The notes: a model not told the origin generated them from the letters alone. DNA of 64,000 nt from Pseudarthrobacter sp. IC2-21 (GCF_034048115.1 NZ_CP139145.1:1116001-1180000); one strand, 5' to 3'. Numbered from the stretch's first letter, positions 16,624-24,794 are shown. Numbers and translations: made by a program.

Positions 16624-18024
16624 ATGGCACTTCGAGTTGGAATCATCGGTGCTGGCCCCAGCGGCATGGCACAACTGCGGGCCTTCGAATCAGCACGCCA
16701 AAAAGGGGCGGAAATACCTGAAATCATCTGCTTTGAAAAGCAGGACGAATGGGGCGGCCAGTGGAACAACAGCTGGCGAATTGGGCTGGATGCCCATGGC
16801 GAACCGGTTCACTCCAGCATGTACCGCCATCTTTGGTCCAACGGCCCCAAGGAATGCCTGGAGTTCTCGGACTACTCGTTTGACGAGCACTTCGGCCGGC
16901 CGATCTCCTCCTTCCCGCCTCGAGAAGTCCTCTTCGACTACATCAAGGGCCGCGTGGAGAAGTCCGATGTCCGCAAGTACGTCCGCTTCAACAGCGTGGC
17001 CCGGCACACCAGCTACAACGAGGGCACGCAGGAATTCACCCTGACAGTGGAGGACCTCAAAACCAACATCACGGAAACCTACGTGTTCGACAAGCTGGTT
17101 ATTGCCACCGGACACTTCTCCGTCCCGTCAGTCCCGGAGTTCAAAGGCATCAAATCGTTTCCCGGTGAAGTTCTGCACGCCCACGATTTCCGCGGGGCCG
17201 AGCGCTTCTATGGCAAGAATCTGCTGATGATCGGCAGCAGCTACTCCGCAGAAGATATTGGCATGCAGTCCCACAAGATGGGGGCGGCCTCCATCACGCT
17301 CAGCTACCGCACCACCCCGATGGCCTATGAGTGGCCGGAGAACACGGTGGAGCGCCCGCTCGTGACCCATTTCACCGGCCCCACCGCACACTTCAGCGAT
17401 GGCACCCAGGACGACTTTGACGCCGTCGTACTTTGCACTGGCTACCAGCACAAGTATCCGTACCTGCCCAGCGAGTTGTCCCTGAAATCGCCGAACGTCC
17501 TTTACCCGGGCAACCTCTACAAGGGAGTGGTGTGGCAGCAGAACACCAACCTCTTCTACCTGGGTGCACAGGACCAGTACTACACCTTCAACATGTTTGA
17601 CGCTCAGGCCTGGTTTGCCCGCGACGTGATGACCGGCGTGATTGAACTGCCGCCCTTGGCCGAGCGTGAGGCGGACATCCAGTCCTGGCTTGAACGCCAG
17701 GCCGCGCTGTCCGATCACGATGCCGAGGCGGACTTCCAGACCGACTACCTGCGGGAGCTCATCGACGCCACGGACTACCCGCCCTTCGACCTGGACGCCG
17801 TCTGCCAGCTGTTCAAGGACTGGATGCACCACAAGGAAACTGACATCCTGGGCTACCGCGACATGCTCCACCGTTCCGTGGTCACGGGCACCATGGCCAC
17901 CAAGCACCACACCCGCTGGCTCAACGCCATGGATGACTCCATGAACCGGTACCTGAACGGTCCATCACAGGATGTGGACACCGGCTCGCCTGCGGCGGTG
18001 GACGAGATCCTGGCCACGACGTAG
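16624..18024 (+). CDS. tmm: Flavin-containing monooxygenase, trimethylamine-monooxygenase-like
   Basis: A 466-residue FAD/NADPH N-oxygenase. It closely follows the bacterial Tmm pattern I recall: VGIIGAGPSGMAQLRAF with the FAD GxGxxG at 9-14, CFEKQDEWGGQW, LWSNGPKECLEFSDYSF, the FMO signature FxGxxxHxxxF at 179-189, an NADPH site GSSYSAED at 204-211, CTGYQHKYPYLP, NMFDAQAWFARDV and TGTMATKHHTRW. Bacterial Tmm oxidises trimethylamine to its N-oxide and also accepts dimethylamine, DMS and indole. AGAGGAAGCAAAC precedes ATG 16624. A strong hairpin follows the gene. No TMAO demethylase (Tdm) gene is nearby, so the real substrate may be a different tertiary amine. Confidence 0.88.
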   Translation: MALRVGIIGAGPSGMAQLRAFESARQKGAEIPEIICFEKQDEWGGQWNNSWRIGLDAHGEPVHSSMYRHLWSNGPKECLEFSDYSFDEHFGRPISSFPPREVLFDYIKGRVEKSDVRKYVRFNSVARHTSYNEGTQEFTLTVEDLKTNITETYVFDKLVIATGHFSVPSVPEFKGIKSFPGEVLHAHDFRGAERFYGKNLLMIGSSYSAEDIGMQSHKMGAASITLSYRTTPMAYEWPENTVERPLVTHFTGPTAHFSDGTQDDFDAVVLCTGYQHKYPYLPSELSLKSPNVLYPGNLYKGVVWQQNTNLFYLGAQDQYYTFNMFDAQAWFARDVMTGVIELPPLAEREADIQSWLERQAALSDHDAEADFQTDYLRELIDATDYPPFDLDAVCQLFKDWMHHKETDILGYRDMLHRSVVTGTMATKHHTRWLNAMDDSMNRYLNGPSQDVDTGSPAAVDEILATT

Positions 18025-18045
18025 CTCAGGGATTTTGGCGATCGG

Positions 18046-18085
18046 GACCGTATCCCGGCTGTTTCTTGGCAGCCGGGATACGGTC
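18046..18085 (+). terminator. Terminator hairpin after the Tmm-like gene
   Basis: A perfect 16-bp inverted repeat (18046-18061 with 18070-18085) with an 8-nt loop begins 22 nt after the stop codon and is followed by a short TTC-rich stretch. It separates the monooxygenase from the TetR gene. Confidence 0.75.
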
Positions 18086-18119
18086 TTCGGCGGTGACCGT
18101 GGCGAGGGGAGAATGATCT

Positions 18120-18704
18120 ATGCGGGTATCAGCTTCGGAACGAAAAGAACAACTGATTGCGGCCACGATTGAAATCATGCGCCGTGAGGGCGTTCAGTCG
18201 GTAACCATGCGGGCGATTGCCAAGGAGGCGAATGCCCCCCTGGCCGCGGCACATTATTGCTTCAGCGATAAAGACGAACTCATGGACAGGGCGGCCGAGG
18301 CGTGGCTGAAGAATCTGAGCCGGTTCTCCAGCGACGTGCCGGATTATCTCGGCCTTCGAAAGGCCGTGGAGCAGGTGGCGGAAGGTTATTGGCGCGCACT
18401 GGAGGAAGAGCCCTCGAGCATACTCGCGGAAATCGAACTCATCATGTGGGCGACGCGCAATGCCGCCAGCCCGCTGGCTGGAAAGATTTATCCCGCTTAT
18501 GTGGTGGAACTGGGAAACATCTTCTCTGTGGCTGCCCAAAACAGCGGGGAGGGGTGCCGTATCGGCTTCCCGGCGCTGGTGCGGCTGTTCCTGATGATCT
18601 ACGACGGCGCAGCGATCCAGTACATGACCGATCCGAAGGGTGCCGATCACAGTGCCCATTTCTTCATGATGATTGACGCTCTCCTGATTAAGGCCGGCGT
18701 TTAG
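18120..18704 (+). CDS. TetR-family regulator (BetI-like C-terminal domain)
   Basis: A 194-residue repressor. The N-terminal helix-turn-helix is clear (RKEQLIAATIEIMRREG, then VTMRAIAKEANAPLAAAHYCF with the recognition helix ending in HYCFSDKDEL). The C-terminal ligand domain (AEIELIMWATRNAASP) is like that of BetI and similar amine- or choline-responsive regulators. ATG 18120 has GAGGGGAG about 9 nt upstream. It lies between the Tmm-like gene and the second small cupin gene, and is the obvious candidate to bind the repeated TGAAC-N16-TGTTCA site, though that is not shown by sequence. Confidence 0.88.
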   Translation: MRVSASERKEQLIAATIEIMRREGVQSVTMRAIAKEANAPLAAAHYCFSDKDELMDRAAEAWLKNLSRFSSDVPDYLGLRKAVEQVAEGYWRALEEEPSSILAEIELIMWATRNAASPLAGKIYPAYVVELGNIFSVAAQNSGEGCRIGFPALVRLFLMIYDGAAIQYMTDPKGADHSAHFFMMIDALLIKAGV

Positions 18705-18755
18705 GGCTCCGGGGAATGGCGCAGCGTGCCTCGCAGCCGCGCCGTTAGCGGCGTT

Positions 18756-19169
18756 TCATACTTCGGAATACCGGAAGGAGTGCGATTCGAGGCCATCGGG
18801 GTTGGGGCCGTAAATGGTGATCATCCGCGCATAGACCGGCGCCCAGTACCTGCCCACACCGCCGGGATTGACGCGTGCTGAATCACCAGGCCGCAGGATG
18901 ACCGTTTTGCCCCGGCTCTCAATGTGGAGTTCGCCCTCCAGTACAAAAGCGGTCTCACTGTGTGGGTGAAAATCTTCCCAGGCGCAGGAATTAAGCGTCC
19001 ATTCCGAAAGGATAAAGTCATCCCAGCTGCCCACCGGGTGGGAGTTGATAAACCGACAGCGCAGGCGCCCATACTCGCCGCCGAGGGCCTCCAGCGGCTT
19101 CGCTGCCCAGAACTCAATTGGATGGCCCGCCGTCATTGTGGGGGACTGAATGGTGGCTGCATCGTTCAT
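18756..19169 (-). CDS. Small cupin protein (paralogue 2)
   Basis: A 137-residue cupin paralogous to the one at 15226-15636 and arranged the same way: minus strand, divergent from a catabolic gene, with the same dyad in the gap. Motif 1 is WEDFHPHSETAFVLEGEL and motif 2 RPGDSARVNPGGVGRYW; the last part YGPNPDG is shared. The two proteins diverge most at the N-terminus (residues 1-30), possibly for different ligand lids. The duplication suggests each serves one branch of the block. Function unknown beyond the fold. Confidence 0.82.
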   Translation of the reverse strand: MNDAATIQSPTMTAGHPIEFWAAKPLEALGGEYGRLRCRFINSHPVGSWDDFILSEWTLNSCAWEDFHPHSETAFVLEGELHIESRGKTVILRPGDSARVNPGGVGRYWAPVYARMITIYGPNPDGLESHSFRYSEV

Positions 19170-19273
19170 GGCTTCAACCGTTTCAAGAGTCGGAAATTAC
19201 CCATACGTGCATGGTGAAATTCAGTTACCCCCGGTCAAAAGTGAGGTGGATCACCCTGCTGTGATCAACATTA

Positions 19274-19306
19274 CATGAACATCTGTTCCAGTCAACTGTT
19301 CATGTG
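19274..19306. promoter_or_regulatory. Inverted-repeat operator, copy B (CATGAACA-N15-TGTTCATG)
   Basis: Perfect 8-bp arms CATGAACA (19274-19281) and TGTTCATG (19297-19304), with TGTTCATGTG as in copy A and the same 21-bp half-site offset. It is about 105 bp upstream of the minus-strand cupin start and 118 bp upstream of the dehydrogenase start, well placed to control both. Confidence 0.65.
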
Positions 19307-19422
19307 CATGCCAAAAGTCCCTACCGGACCTCCCGCCCTGATGCAAGGATGTTCGGACGTGGCCGGGCCGCCCCTGAGGCCAGGGCGCGGGCAGGAATAT
19401 CCATACCACCGAAAGGCTCATC

Positions 19423-20478
19423 ATGAAGGCAGCACGTTTCCATGCCCGCAAGGACATCCGCATCGAGGACATTCCGGAACCGGAACTCCGGGCCGGGGCA
19501 GTGAAGATCGACGTCGCGTGGTGCGGTATCTGCGGAACTGACCTGCACGAGTACCTGGAAGGGCCCATCTTCTGCCCGGCGCCGGGGCATCCGCACCCCC
19601 TCTCCGGCGAGGAGTCACCGGTGACCCTGGGGCACGAGTTCTCAGGGACTGTCACCGAGGTCGGCGACGGGGTGGAGGGGCTCGCGGTGGGCGACAACGT
19701 CGTCGTCGAACCCTATTTCGTGGACGGCGACTGCGACATGTGCCAGGCGGGCAGCTACCACCTCTGCCGGCAGATGGGCTTCATCGGGCTTTCCGGCGGC
19801 GGTGGCGGCCTGAGCGAAAAGATTGTGGTGGACAAGCGGTGGGTGCACCCGATCGGGGACATTCCGCTGGACGAGGCGGCCCTCATTGAACCGCTGTCCG
19901 TGGCGCACCACGCGGTGGCCCGCAGCGGCGCGAAGGCCGGCGATGTCGCCCTGGTGGGTGGGTCCGGGCCGATCGGGCTGCTCACTGCCGCGGTCCTGAA
20001 GGGCATGGGCGTGACCACCATCATCAGCGAGCTCACCGCGGCGCGGAAGGAGAAGGCTGTCTCCAGCGGGGTGGCGGACCACGTCCTGGATCCCAGCCAG
20101 GAGGACGTCCCCGCGCGGGTTCGCGAGCTCACCGGCGGAACCGGTGCCGACGTCGCGTTTGAGTGCGCCGGCGTGAACGCCGTGCTGGACACCATGCTCG
20201 ACGCCGTCCGGCCGGGTGCCGTGGTGGTCAACGTGTCCATCTGGGGTGCTCCGGCCACGGTGGACATGCAGAAGCTGGTGCTGAAGGAGATCGATCTCCG
20301 CGGCACCATCGCCTACGTCCGCGACCACCCGGCCGTGATCAAGATGGTGCAGGAAGGCAAAGTGGACCTCAAGCCGTTCATCACCGGCAGGATCGCGCTG
20401 GATGACCTGGTGGAGCAGGGTTTCGACACCCTCATCAACCACAAGGACACCGCGGTGAAGGTGCTGGTGCATCCGTAG
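19423..20478 (+). CDS. Zinc-dependent alcohol dehydrogenase, 2,3-butanediol dehydrogenase type
   Basis: A 351-residue medium-chain dehydrogenase. Catalytic zinc ligands are Cys37 (CGICGTD) and His71-Glu72 (GHEFSG), with the partner Glu in IEPLSVAHHA. The lobe CDMCQAGSYHLC shows three of the structural-zinc cysteines. The NAD site is VGGSGPIGLLTAAVLKGMG. EYLEGPIF and GLSGGGGGLSEK are typical of (R,R)-butanediol dehydrogenase. It would oxidise or reduce a secondary alcohol/ketone pair. In this cluster it may act on an amino-alcohol- or acetoin-like intermediate rather than butanediol (inference). It is followed by a small ABM-like gene and a cupin on the same strand. Confidence 0.87.
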   Translation: MKAARFHARKDIRIEDIPEPELRAGAVKIDVAWCGICGTDLHEYLEGPIFCPAPGHPHPLSGEESPVTLGHEFSGTVTEVGDGVEGLAVGDNVVVEPYFVDGDCDMCQAGSYHLCRQMGFIGLSGGGGGLSEKIVVDKRWVHPIGDIPLDEAALIEPLSVAHHAVARSGAKAGDVALVGGSGPIGLLTAAVLKGMGVTTIISELTAARKEKAVSSGVADHVLDPSQEDVPARVRELTGGTGADVAFECAGVNAVLDTMLDAVRPGAVVVNVSIWGAPATVDMQKLVLKEIDLRGTIAYVRDHPAVIKMVQEGKVDLKPFITGRIALDDLVEQGFDTLINHKDTAVKVLVHP

Positions 20479-20566
20479 GGACTTCGGTCCAACCGACCCG
20501 TCGACGAGGCTGCCCAGCCATAAGTAGTGCCCCGATATACATCCAGCGAGAACGGAGAAAAGTTCG

Positions 20567-20857
20567 ATGTTCGCCAGAATCAGCACGTACCAGACCAGCC
20601 CCAACACGCTCAGGAACGCACCGACGGAGGAAATCATCACCAGGGTGCTCCAGCTTCCGGGGTGCAAGGGAATCTACTACCTGAACAGCAAGGAATCCGA
20701 CAAGGCACTCTCCATTACCCTGTGGGACACCGAGGAATCGATGGTTGCCACCCGGCAGGACGCCACCAGGATCCGCGAGGAGACCAGCGAGGCGGACAAG
20801 ACGCACATCGTCTCGGTAGAGGAATTCGCAGTGACCGCCAACAGCCTCAACACGTGA
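20567..20857 (+). CDS. Small ABM/dimeric alpha-beta barrel-like protein
   Basis: A 96-residue protein with the length and alternating pattern of antibiotic-biosynthesis-monooxygenase (ABM) type ferredoxin-like folds: MFARISTYQ as the first strand, a helix with EEIITRVLQLPGCKGIYYL, and KALSITLWDTEESM as a central strand. Such proteins are small dimers that can degrade or bind reactive intermediates; many have no known substrate. ATG 20567 follows a GGAGAAAAG site. It lies 88 bp after the dehydrogenase and 203 bp before a cupin gene, and probably belongs to the same block. Confidence 0.72.
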   Translation: MFARISTYQTSPNTLRNAPTEEIITRVLQLPGCKGIYYLNSKESDKALSITLWDTEESMVATRQDATRIREETSEADKTHIVSVEEFAVTANSLNT

Positions 20858-21060
20858 CCGTCCCGCAGAAAAGCTCGGCGGCTCGCTGCTGACCGGGCCT
20901 TGCGCGACTGCAGCGGCCGTTCCAGAAAGTTCTTGCGGGGGTCCGGGCGCAGGCGGAGAATTGCCTCACTGGCGGGGTTTCATCTCCTTCCCCGCCGTGG
21001 GCATCGAGGCCCCGCCGGCGTCCAATCAGCTCAAGAGCATCACCGTCCATAGGAGATGAA

Positions 21061-21423
21061 ATGCCAAATCTAGTTCGCATGAGCCTGGACTCGCCCGAGG
21101 AGACCCGACCCTTCGAAGGTGACACCGGCCAGCTTCAACTCGTCAACGTCGACAAGGGCGCCGTTGGGCGCGCCACGTTCCTGCCCGGCTGGCGCTGGTC
21201 CGAACACGTCAAGCCGATCGCCAAAACAGAGAGCTGCCAGGCATCCCACATGGGGTACTTCGTTTCGGGCCGGATGAAAGTGGTCATGGACGACGGCGAG
21301 GAGATGGAATACAGCGCCGGCGACTTCGGCATCATGGCACCCGGGCATGACGCCTGGGTGGTGGGAGACGAGCCCTGTGTGGTCATCGACTGGCAGGGAT
21401 TCGCCGACTACGCGAAGCGCTGA
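21061..21423 (+). CDS. Cupin-domain protein
   Basis: A 120-residue single cupin unrelated in detail to the pair at 15.2 and 18.8 kb. Motif 1 is ASHMGYFVSGRMKVVMDDGEE and motif 2 is YSAGDFGIMAPGHDAWVVGDE, where the last His (GHDAW) is kept. The N-terminal strand ATFLPGWRWSEHVKP contributes the usual first metal His. AGGAG precedes ATG 21061. It is the fourth cupin within 6 kb and closes the accessory block before a hairpin. No substrate can be deduced. Confidence 0.8.
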   Translation: MPNLVRMSLDSPEETRPFEGDTGQLQLVNVDKGAVGRATFLPGWRWSEHVKPIAKTESCQASHMGYFVSGRMKVVMDDGEEMEYSAGDFGIMAPGHDAWVVGDEPCVVIDWQGFADYAKR

Positions 21424-21474
21424 ACATGCGGTTCCCGTCGGCGTCATCCAGCGCAGTGTGACCCGAACCGCCAC

Positions 21475-21510
21475 CAGTAGCCGCTCCGCTGCACCAGGGG
21501 GCGGCTACTG
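21475..21510 (+). terminator. Hairpin after the cupin gene
   Basis: A 10-bp inverted repeat CAGTAGCCGC (21475-21484) with GCGGCTACTG (21501-21510), loop 16 nt, 52 nt after the stop. A 17-nt direct repeat GACCACCGCGCGGTGAG follows (21526-21542 and 21553-21569). Confidence 0.5.
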
Positions 21511-21590
21511 TCATGCCGCCGCACCGACCACCGCGCGGTGAGCACGCGCCGTGACCACCGCGCGGTGAGGTGACGAGCGGACCGGCGGCC

Positions 21591-22022
21591 CTACCTACGG
21601 GAGCTCAGTGCGTCGAACTGCTCCTGCCAGAGCGCTAACTCTTCGTCTACATAGCGCCGATGAGCCGGGGTCCACTTGGGCCAGATATCCGCCTGCGCCC
21701 GGGCCTGGGACGTGGTGTGGACCGGCGGCGGAGTCCGGTCCCGGTTGGGCAACAGGGCCGGTGGCGGACCTTGGCGGGGGAGATGGTGGCGGGGGAGAGG
21801 GTGCGGGACCTGCGGCGGGGTCCGCAGGCCGGCGGCGACTGGCCCCTGAACGGGGCGCTGGAGGAAGCTGGCCAGAGCGAGCGCCAGCCTGGATGCGGCC
21901 CAGACAACGCCGGCCAGCACCATCACAACAAAGAGGAACGCGACCCAAAGCAGGAGCCCGATGGCTGGGAAGACCAACATGCTCCATTTTAGCCTCCCGG
22001 CCCTCCATTGCGGCAGGTTCAT
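21591..22022 (-). CDS. Small membrane-anchored hypothetical protein
   Basis: A 143-residue protein. One strong hydrophobic segment (about 14-45, SMLVFPAIGLLLWVAFLFVVMVL) is followed by a proline/arginine-rich linker and a C-terminal helix WTPAHRRYVDEELALWQEQF. ATG 22022 is the outer start; an in-frame ATG at 21980 would remove 14 residues and leave the helix intact. The proline-rich middle is compositionally biased. I do not recognise a family. It is convergent with the cupin block and divergent from the NTF2-like gene. Confidence 0.6.
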   Translation of the reverse strand: MNLPQWRAGRLKWSMLVFPAIGLLLWVAFLFVVMVLAGVVWAASRLALALASFLQRPVQGPVAAGLRTPPQVPHPLPRHHLPRQGPPPALLPNRDRTPPPVHTTSQARAQADIWPKWTPAHRRYVDEELALWQEQFDALSSRR

Positions 22023-22153
22023 TTTGGGCCGGTGAGCGTTCCGCGGCGGCCACAGCCGCCCGCCGGCGGACAGTCCGCGGCCGGCCTTGACCCCTGGTTC
22101 GACTGATCCTACGGTGACTGAATCAGGCGATCCAGCAGACCCCGGAGGCGGTC

Positions 22154-22633
22154 ATGACAGACAAGGAAAGCACCATCTCCAGCCTTGTGGCACGGCATGA
22201 ACTTGCCGCGAGCGCCATCCATCGCGGCGATCCCGGCCCGCTGATCGGGCTGTTGTCCGAGGACGGCCCTACCACACTTTTCCCGGCTGTCGCGCCCGGG
22301 AAGAGCGGCTGGGCGGACGTCAGTGCTACGTTCCGCTGGGTGTCCACCCGGTTCGCTGACGGAACGCCCGTGGTCTATGAACTGGTGGCCGCCGATGTCA
22401 GCGGTGACCTCGCGTACACGGTGGGCTACGAAAGATCGGCCGTCTCCGTGGATGGCGGCCCGCTGGAAGAGGAACTGGTCCGGGTCACCCACATCTACCG
22501 CCGGGAAAACGGGGAGTGGCGGCTGGCCCACCGCCATGGCGATACGGGCCAGCACGTCAGCCCGGGCCTCACCAGCCTCCTGAGCCAGGCCATGCCGGAC
22601 AAGCCCCGCCCCGGCTCCGGCGGCCGGACTTAA
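22154..22633 (+). CDS. NTF2-like (SnoaL/DUF4440-type) protein
   Basis: A 159-residue protein with the NTF2-like cone fold pattern: an N-terminal helix with HRGDPGPLIGLLSEDGPTTLF, a central strand set (VVYELVAADVSGDLAYTVGYER), and a C-terminal strand YRRENGEWRLAHRHGDTG, which is a common ending in DUF4440/SnoaL-like proteins. Such domains bind small ligands or serve as isomerases or cyclases. GGAGG lies 5-9 nt before ATG 22154. No operon partner is clear. Confidence 0.78.
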   Translation: MTDKESTISSLVARHELAASAIHRGDPGPLIGLLSEDGPTTLFPAVAPGKSGWADVSATFRWVSTRFADGTPVVYELVAADVSGDLAYTVGYERSAVSVDGGPLEEELVRVTHIYRRENGEWRLAHRHGDTGQHVSPGLTSLLSQAMPDKPRPGSGGRT

Positions 22634-22712
22634 GTCCCTGTTTGGGAGGCCCCCTGCGGCGTAACTTGAAAGCAGGGTCCACCGAACCGGGCCCGCGTCC
22701 AAGGGGGGCATC

Positions 22713-23439
22713 ATGACCAGGCCCAGGCTGTCCGCACTCAGCGTTTTGGCGGTTGGCGCGCTGTTTGCGCTCGCGGGCTGCTTCGGTCCGCCGGCCCCGG
22801 CACCCACCAGCAGCTCCCCGGCCCCCGCTGCGTCGGCAACCCCGTCCGCGGCGCCGGGCACCACGGCGGGCCCGACGGCGGCGACCAGCGCCCCGGCGAC
22901 CGTTTCCCCCCCCGGCGACCGTTTCCCCCACGGCCACCGCACCGCCGTCGTCCGCCCCCGCAGGCCCGCCCGCCGGCCCTTCAGAGAGCCCGCAACCCGC
23001 GCCGGAGCCCACCTTCACGGGGTTCCCGGAGCAGGTGGCCCCGCTGACGGTCTACTACGTCGCCGTCGGTGACAACGGCGCCTCGGGGCCGAAGATCGGC
23101 TGCGGCGACAGCCTGGTGGCCACCACCACCGCCCCGGTCCGCTTCCGGGACCAGGTGGGCCCCAGCATTGGCGCCCTGCTCGCGAACAAGAACCGCGACG
23201 TCGGCATGTCCGGGCTGGTGAACGTGCTGTACCAGTCGAGCCTGACCTACCTCGGCGGCGAACTGGACGGCAGCACCATCACCATCTACCTTTCCGGGCA
23301 GTTCATGCTGGGCGGCGAGTGCGACATCCCGCGCGCGAAGGCCCAGCTGGAGTACACCGCCATGGCCGCGTCGGCCGCCACCAGCGCCCGGGTGTTCGTC
23401 AACGGCCGCCCCATCGACGAGGTCCTCAGCCTCAAGTAG
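22713..23439 (+). pseudogene. GerMN-domain lipoprotein gene with a frameshift in a C8 tract
   Basis: From ATG 22713 the frame encodes a lipoprotein signal peptide with lipobox (LFALAGC, Cys at about residue 22) and a Pro/Ala/Thr/Ser-rich linker. The conserved GerMN-like domain (VAPLTVYYVAVGDNGASG to VFVNGRPIDEVLSLK, ending 23439) is in another frame. The two join at a run of eight C (22906-22913): with seven C the frame is continuous and reads PATVSP twice. As it stands the product stops early, at 23072. It may be a true mutation, a slippage (phase-variation) tract or a sequencing error. GerMN domains occur in cell-envelope lipoproteins such as LpqB-like proteins. Confidence 0.8.
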
Positions 23440-23451
23440 CGCATGGCACCT

Positions 23452-24027
23452 TCAGCAGGGCTGCTGCAGGCCTGCCGTCATTGCTGCCAGCCCCGTCATG
23501 GCCTGGACGGCGTCGTCATTGGAAAGCCCGTTGTCGTGGCAGAGAGACCGCCACGTCCAGAAAGAAACGGAATGCGCGACGACGGCGCGTAGCCGGCCGC
23601 TGTCCGGTTCCGGAAACGGCTCCAGAAGCCGGTCGCGGAAGAAGTTGTTGCGCTGGGCGAGGTCTGAGCGGTGGCCTTCCGGAAGGGCGGCCCAATCGCC
23701 ATAGATGCGCCTGAGCATCGGCTCGCCGTCGCGATAAAACCGGTAAAGGTCGGCCAGGCCGGCGTGCAGGCGCGTGAGCGGGTCCGTGAGCTCGGACCAG
23801 GCGGCGGGATCCGGCAGCTGCTGCTGGGAGAGCCAGTGCGAGGAGCAGGCGGAATACAGCGCGGCGTCGTCCGCAAAATGCCGGTAGACCGTCAGGCGCG
23901 TCACCCCTGCCTGCTCGGCCACTCCCGCAATGGTGGTCTTGGCGGGGCCGACTGACCCGTGCAGTGCCACCGCTGCGTCCACGATCCGCTGGCGCGTGGT
24001 TTCCACCTGCTCGGCACGCTTATTCAT
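23452..24027 (-). CDS. TetR-family repressor of the adjacent cupin gene
   Basis: A 191-residue regulator. The helix-turn-helix is at about 10-55 (RQRIVDAAVALHG, then TTIAGVAEQAGVTRLTVYRHFADDAALY). The C-terminal domain has the RRIYGDWAALPEGHR and FWTWRSLCHDNGLS regions seen in small TetR repressors. ATG 24027 is used; the open frame continues upstream through the operator, but that part is not protein-like. It is divergent from the cupin gene at 24148, with a clear dyad between them, so it most likely represses itself and the cupin gene. Confidence 0.88.
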   Translation of the reverse strand: MNKRAEQVETTRQRIVDAAVALHGSVGPAKTTIAGVAEQAGVTRLTVYRHFADDAALYSACSSHWLSQQQLPDPAAWSELTDPLTRLHAGLADLYRFYRDGEPMLRRIYGDWAALPEGHRSDLAQRNNFFRDRLLEPFPEPDSGRLRAVVAHSVSFWTWRSLCHDNGLSNDDAVQAMTGLAAMTAGLQQPC

Positions 24028-24073
24028 CTGGTACCGGCGGGCTTTGGTTGAACGGCCCTGTTCACTCAAACTG

Positions 24074-24129
24074 TTGACACCCGTCCTGTCGCGGCTGGAT
24101 AATTCGATGTACACAAGTGTATATCGAAT
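24074..24129 (+). promoter_or_regulatory. Promoter and TetR operator upstream of the cupin gene
   Basis: TTGACA (24074-24079) and GATAAT (24098-24103) with an 18-bp spacer are near-consensus. From the -10 onward lies a 28-bp dyad (24102-24129): 13-bp arms ATTCGATGTACAC and GTGTATATCGAAT with one mismatch and a 2-bp centre. A bound repressor would cover the -10 and transcription start. Confidence 0.8.
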
Positions 24130-24147
24130 AAGAAAAGGTGGGATGTC

Positions 24148-24663
24148 ATGAGCGCTGAAGAGGCTCCACGGCTCACTGTCGTGCAGCCAGGAGAAGGACG
24201 CCACGGCAGCCTTGGAACAATCGGGGTTGTCTTCAAACTGTTCGGCGAACATACCAACGAACAGATCTCCATCGTGGAGCATCCCTTCCCGGTAGGGGCC
24301 CTCGTTCCACCGCATAAGCACACGCGCGAGGATGAGTACTCGATCGTCCTCGAAGGCGAAATCGGGTTCCGCTCCGGTGAGCGGGAGGCGGTCCTGGGCG
24401 CCGGCGGCTACATCACCAAGCCACGCGGCGAGCTGCACACCATGTGGAACGCCGGCAAAGTTCCCGCGCGGATGATCGAAGTGATCAGTCCTGCGGGGTT
24501 CGAGCATTTCTTCTGGGGGCTGGCCGATCAGCTTGAATCCGGCGGTCCACCGGACCCTGAAGCCATCGGCAAACTCGCCGCTGAATACGGTCTCCAGTTT
24601 GGCGAGGCGCCATGGCTGCCGGGCATCATCGCCCGGTACGGCCTGAATCCCCCCATGGGCTGA
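24148..24663 (+). CDS. Cupin-domain protein (quercetinase-like fold)
   Basis: A 171-residue cupin with intact motif 1 (VPPHKHTREDEYSIVLEGE: two His and Glu) and motif 2 (AGGYITKPRGELHTMWNAG with its His). The C-terminal helical tail (EAIGKLAAEYGLQF) is common in this quercetin-dioxygenase-like group. The complete 3-His-1-Glu set suggests a bound metal and possible dioxygenase or isomerase activity; the substrate is unknown. AGGTGGG lies upstream of ATG 24148. Expression is probably controlled by the divergent TetR repressor and induced by its ligand. Confidence 0.82.
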   Translation: MSAEEAPRLTVVQPGEGRHGSLGTIGVVFKLFGEHTNEQISIVEHPFPVGALVPPHKHTREDEYSIVLEGEIGFRSGEREAVLGAGGYITKPRGELHTMWNAGKVPARMIEVISPAGFEHFFWGLADQLESGGPPDPEAIGKLAAEYGLQFGEAPWLPGIIARYGLNPPMG

Positions 24664-24794
24664 CGGGAAAAGTGACCGGCCGCTCCCGGTGCACCCCCGT
24701 GAGACCCCTCGTCAGACCCCTGCCAAGCGGCATTCAAGCTCTTCACAGCTGGCCATCAGGTTTCACGGAGGATCCAAACACACCACCACGATCA

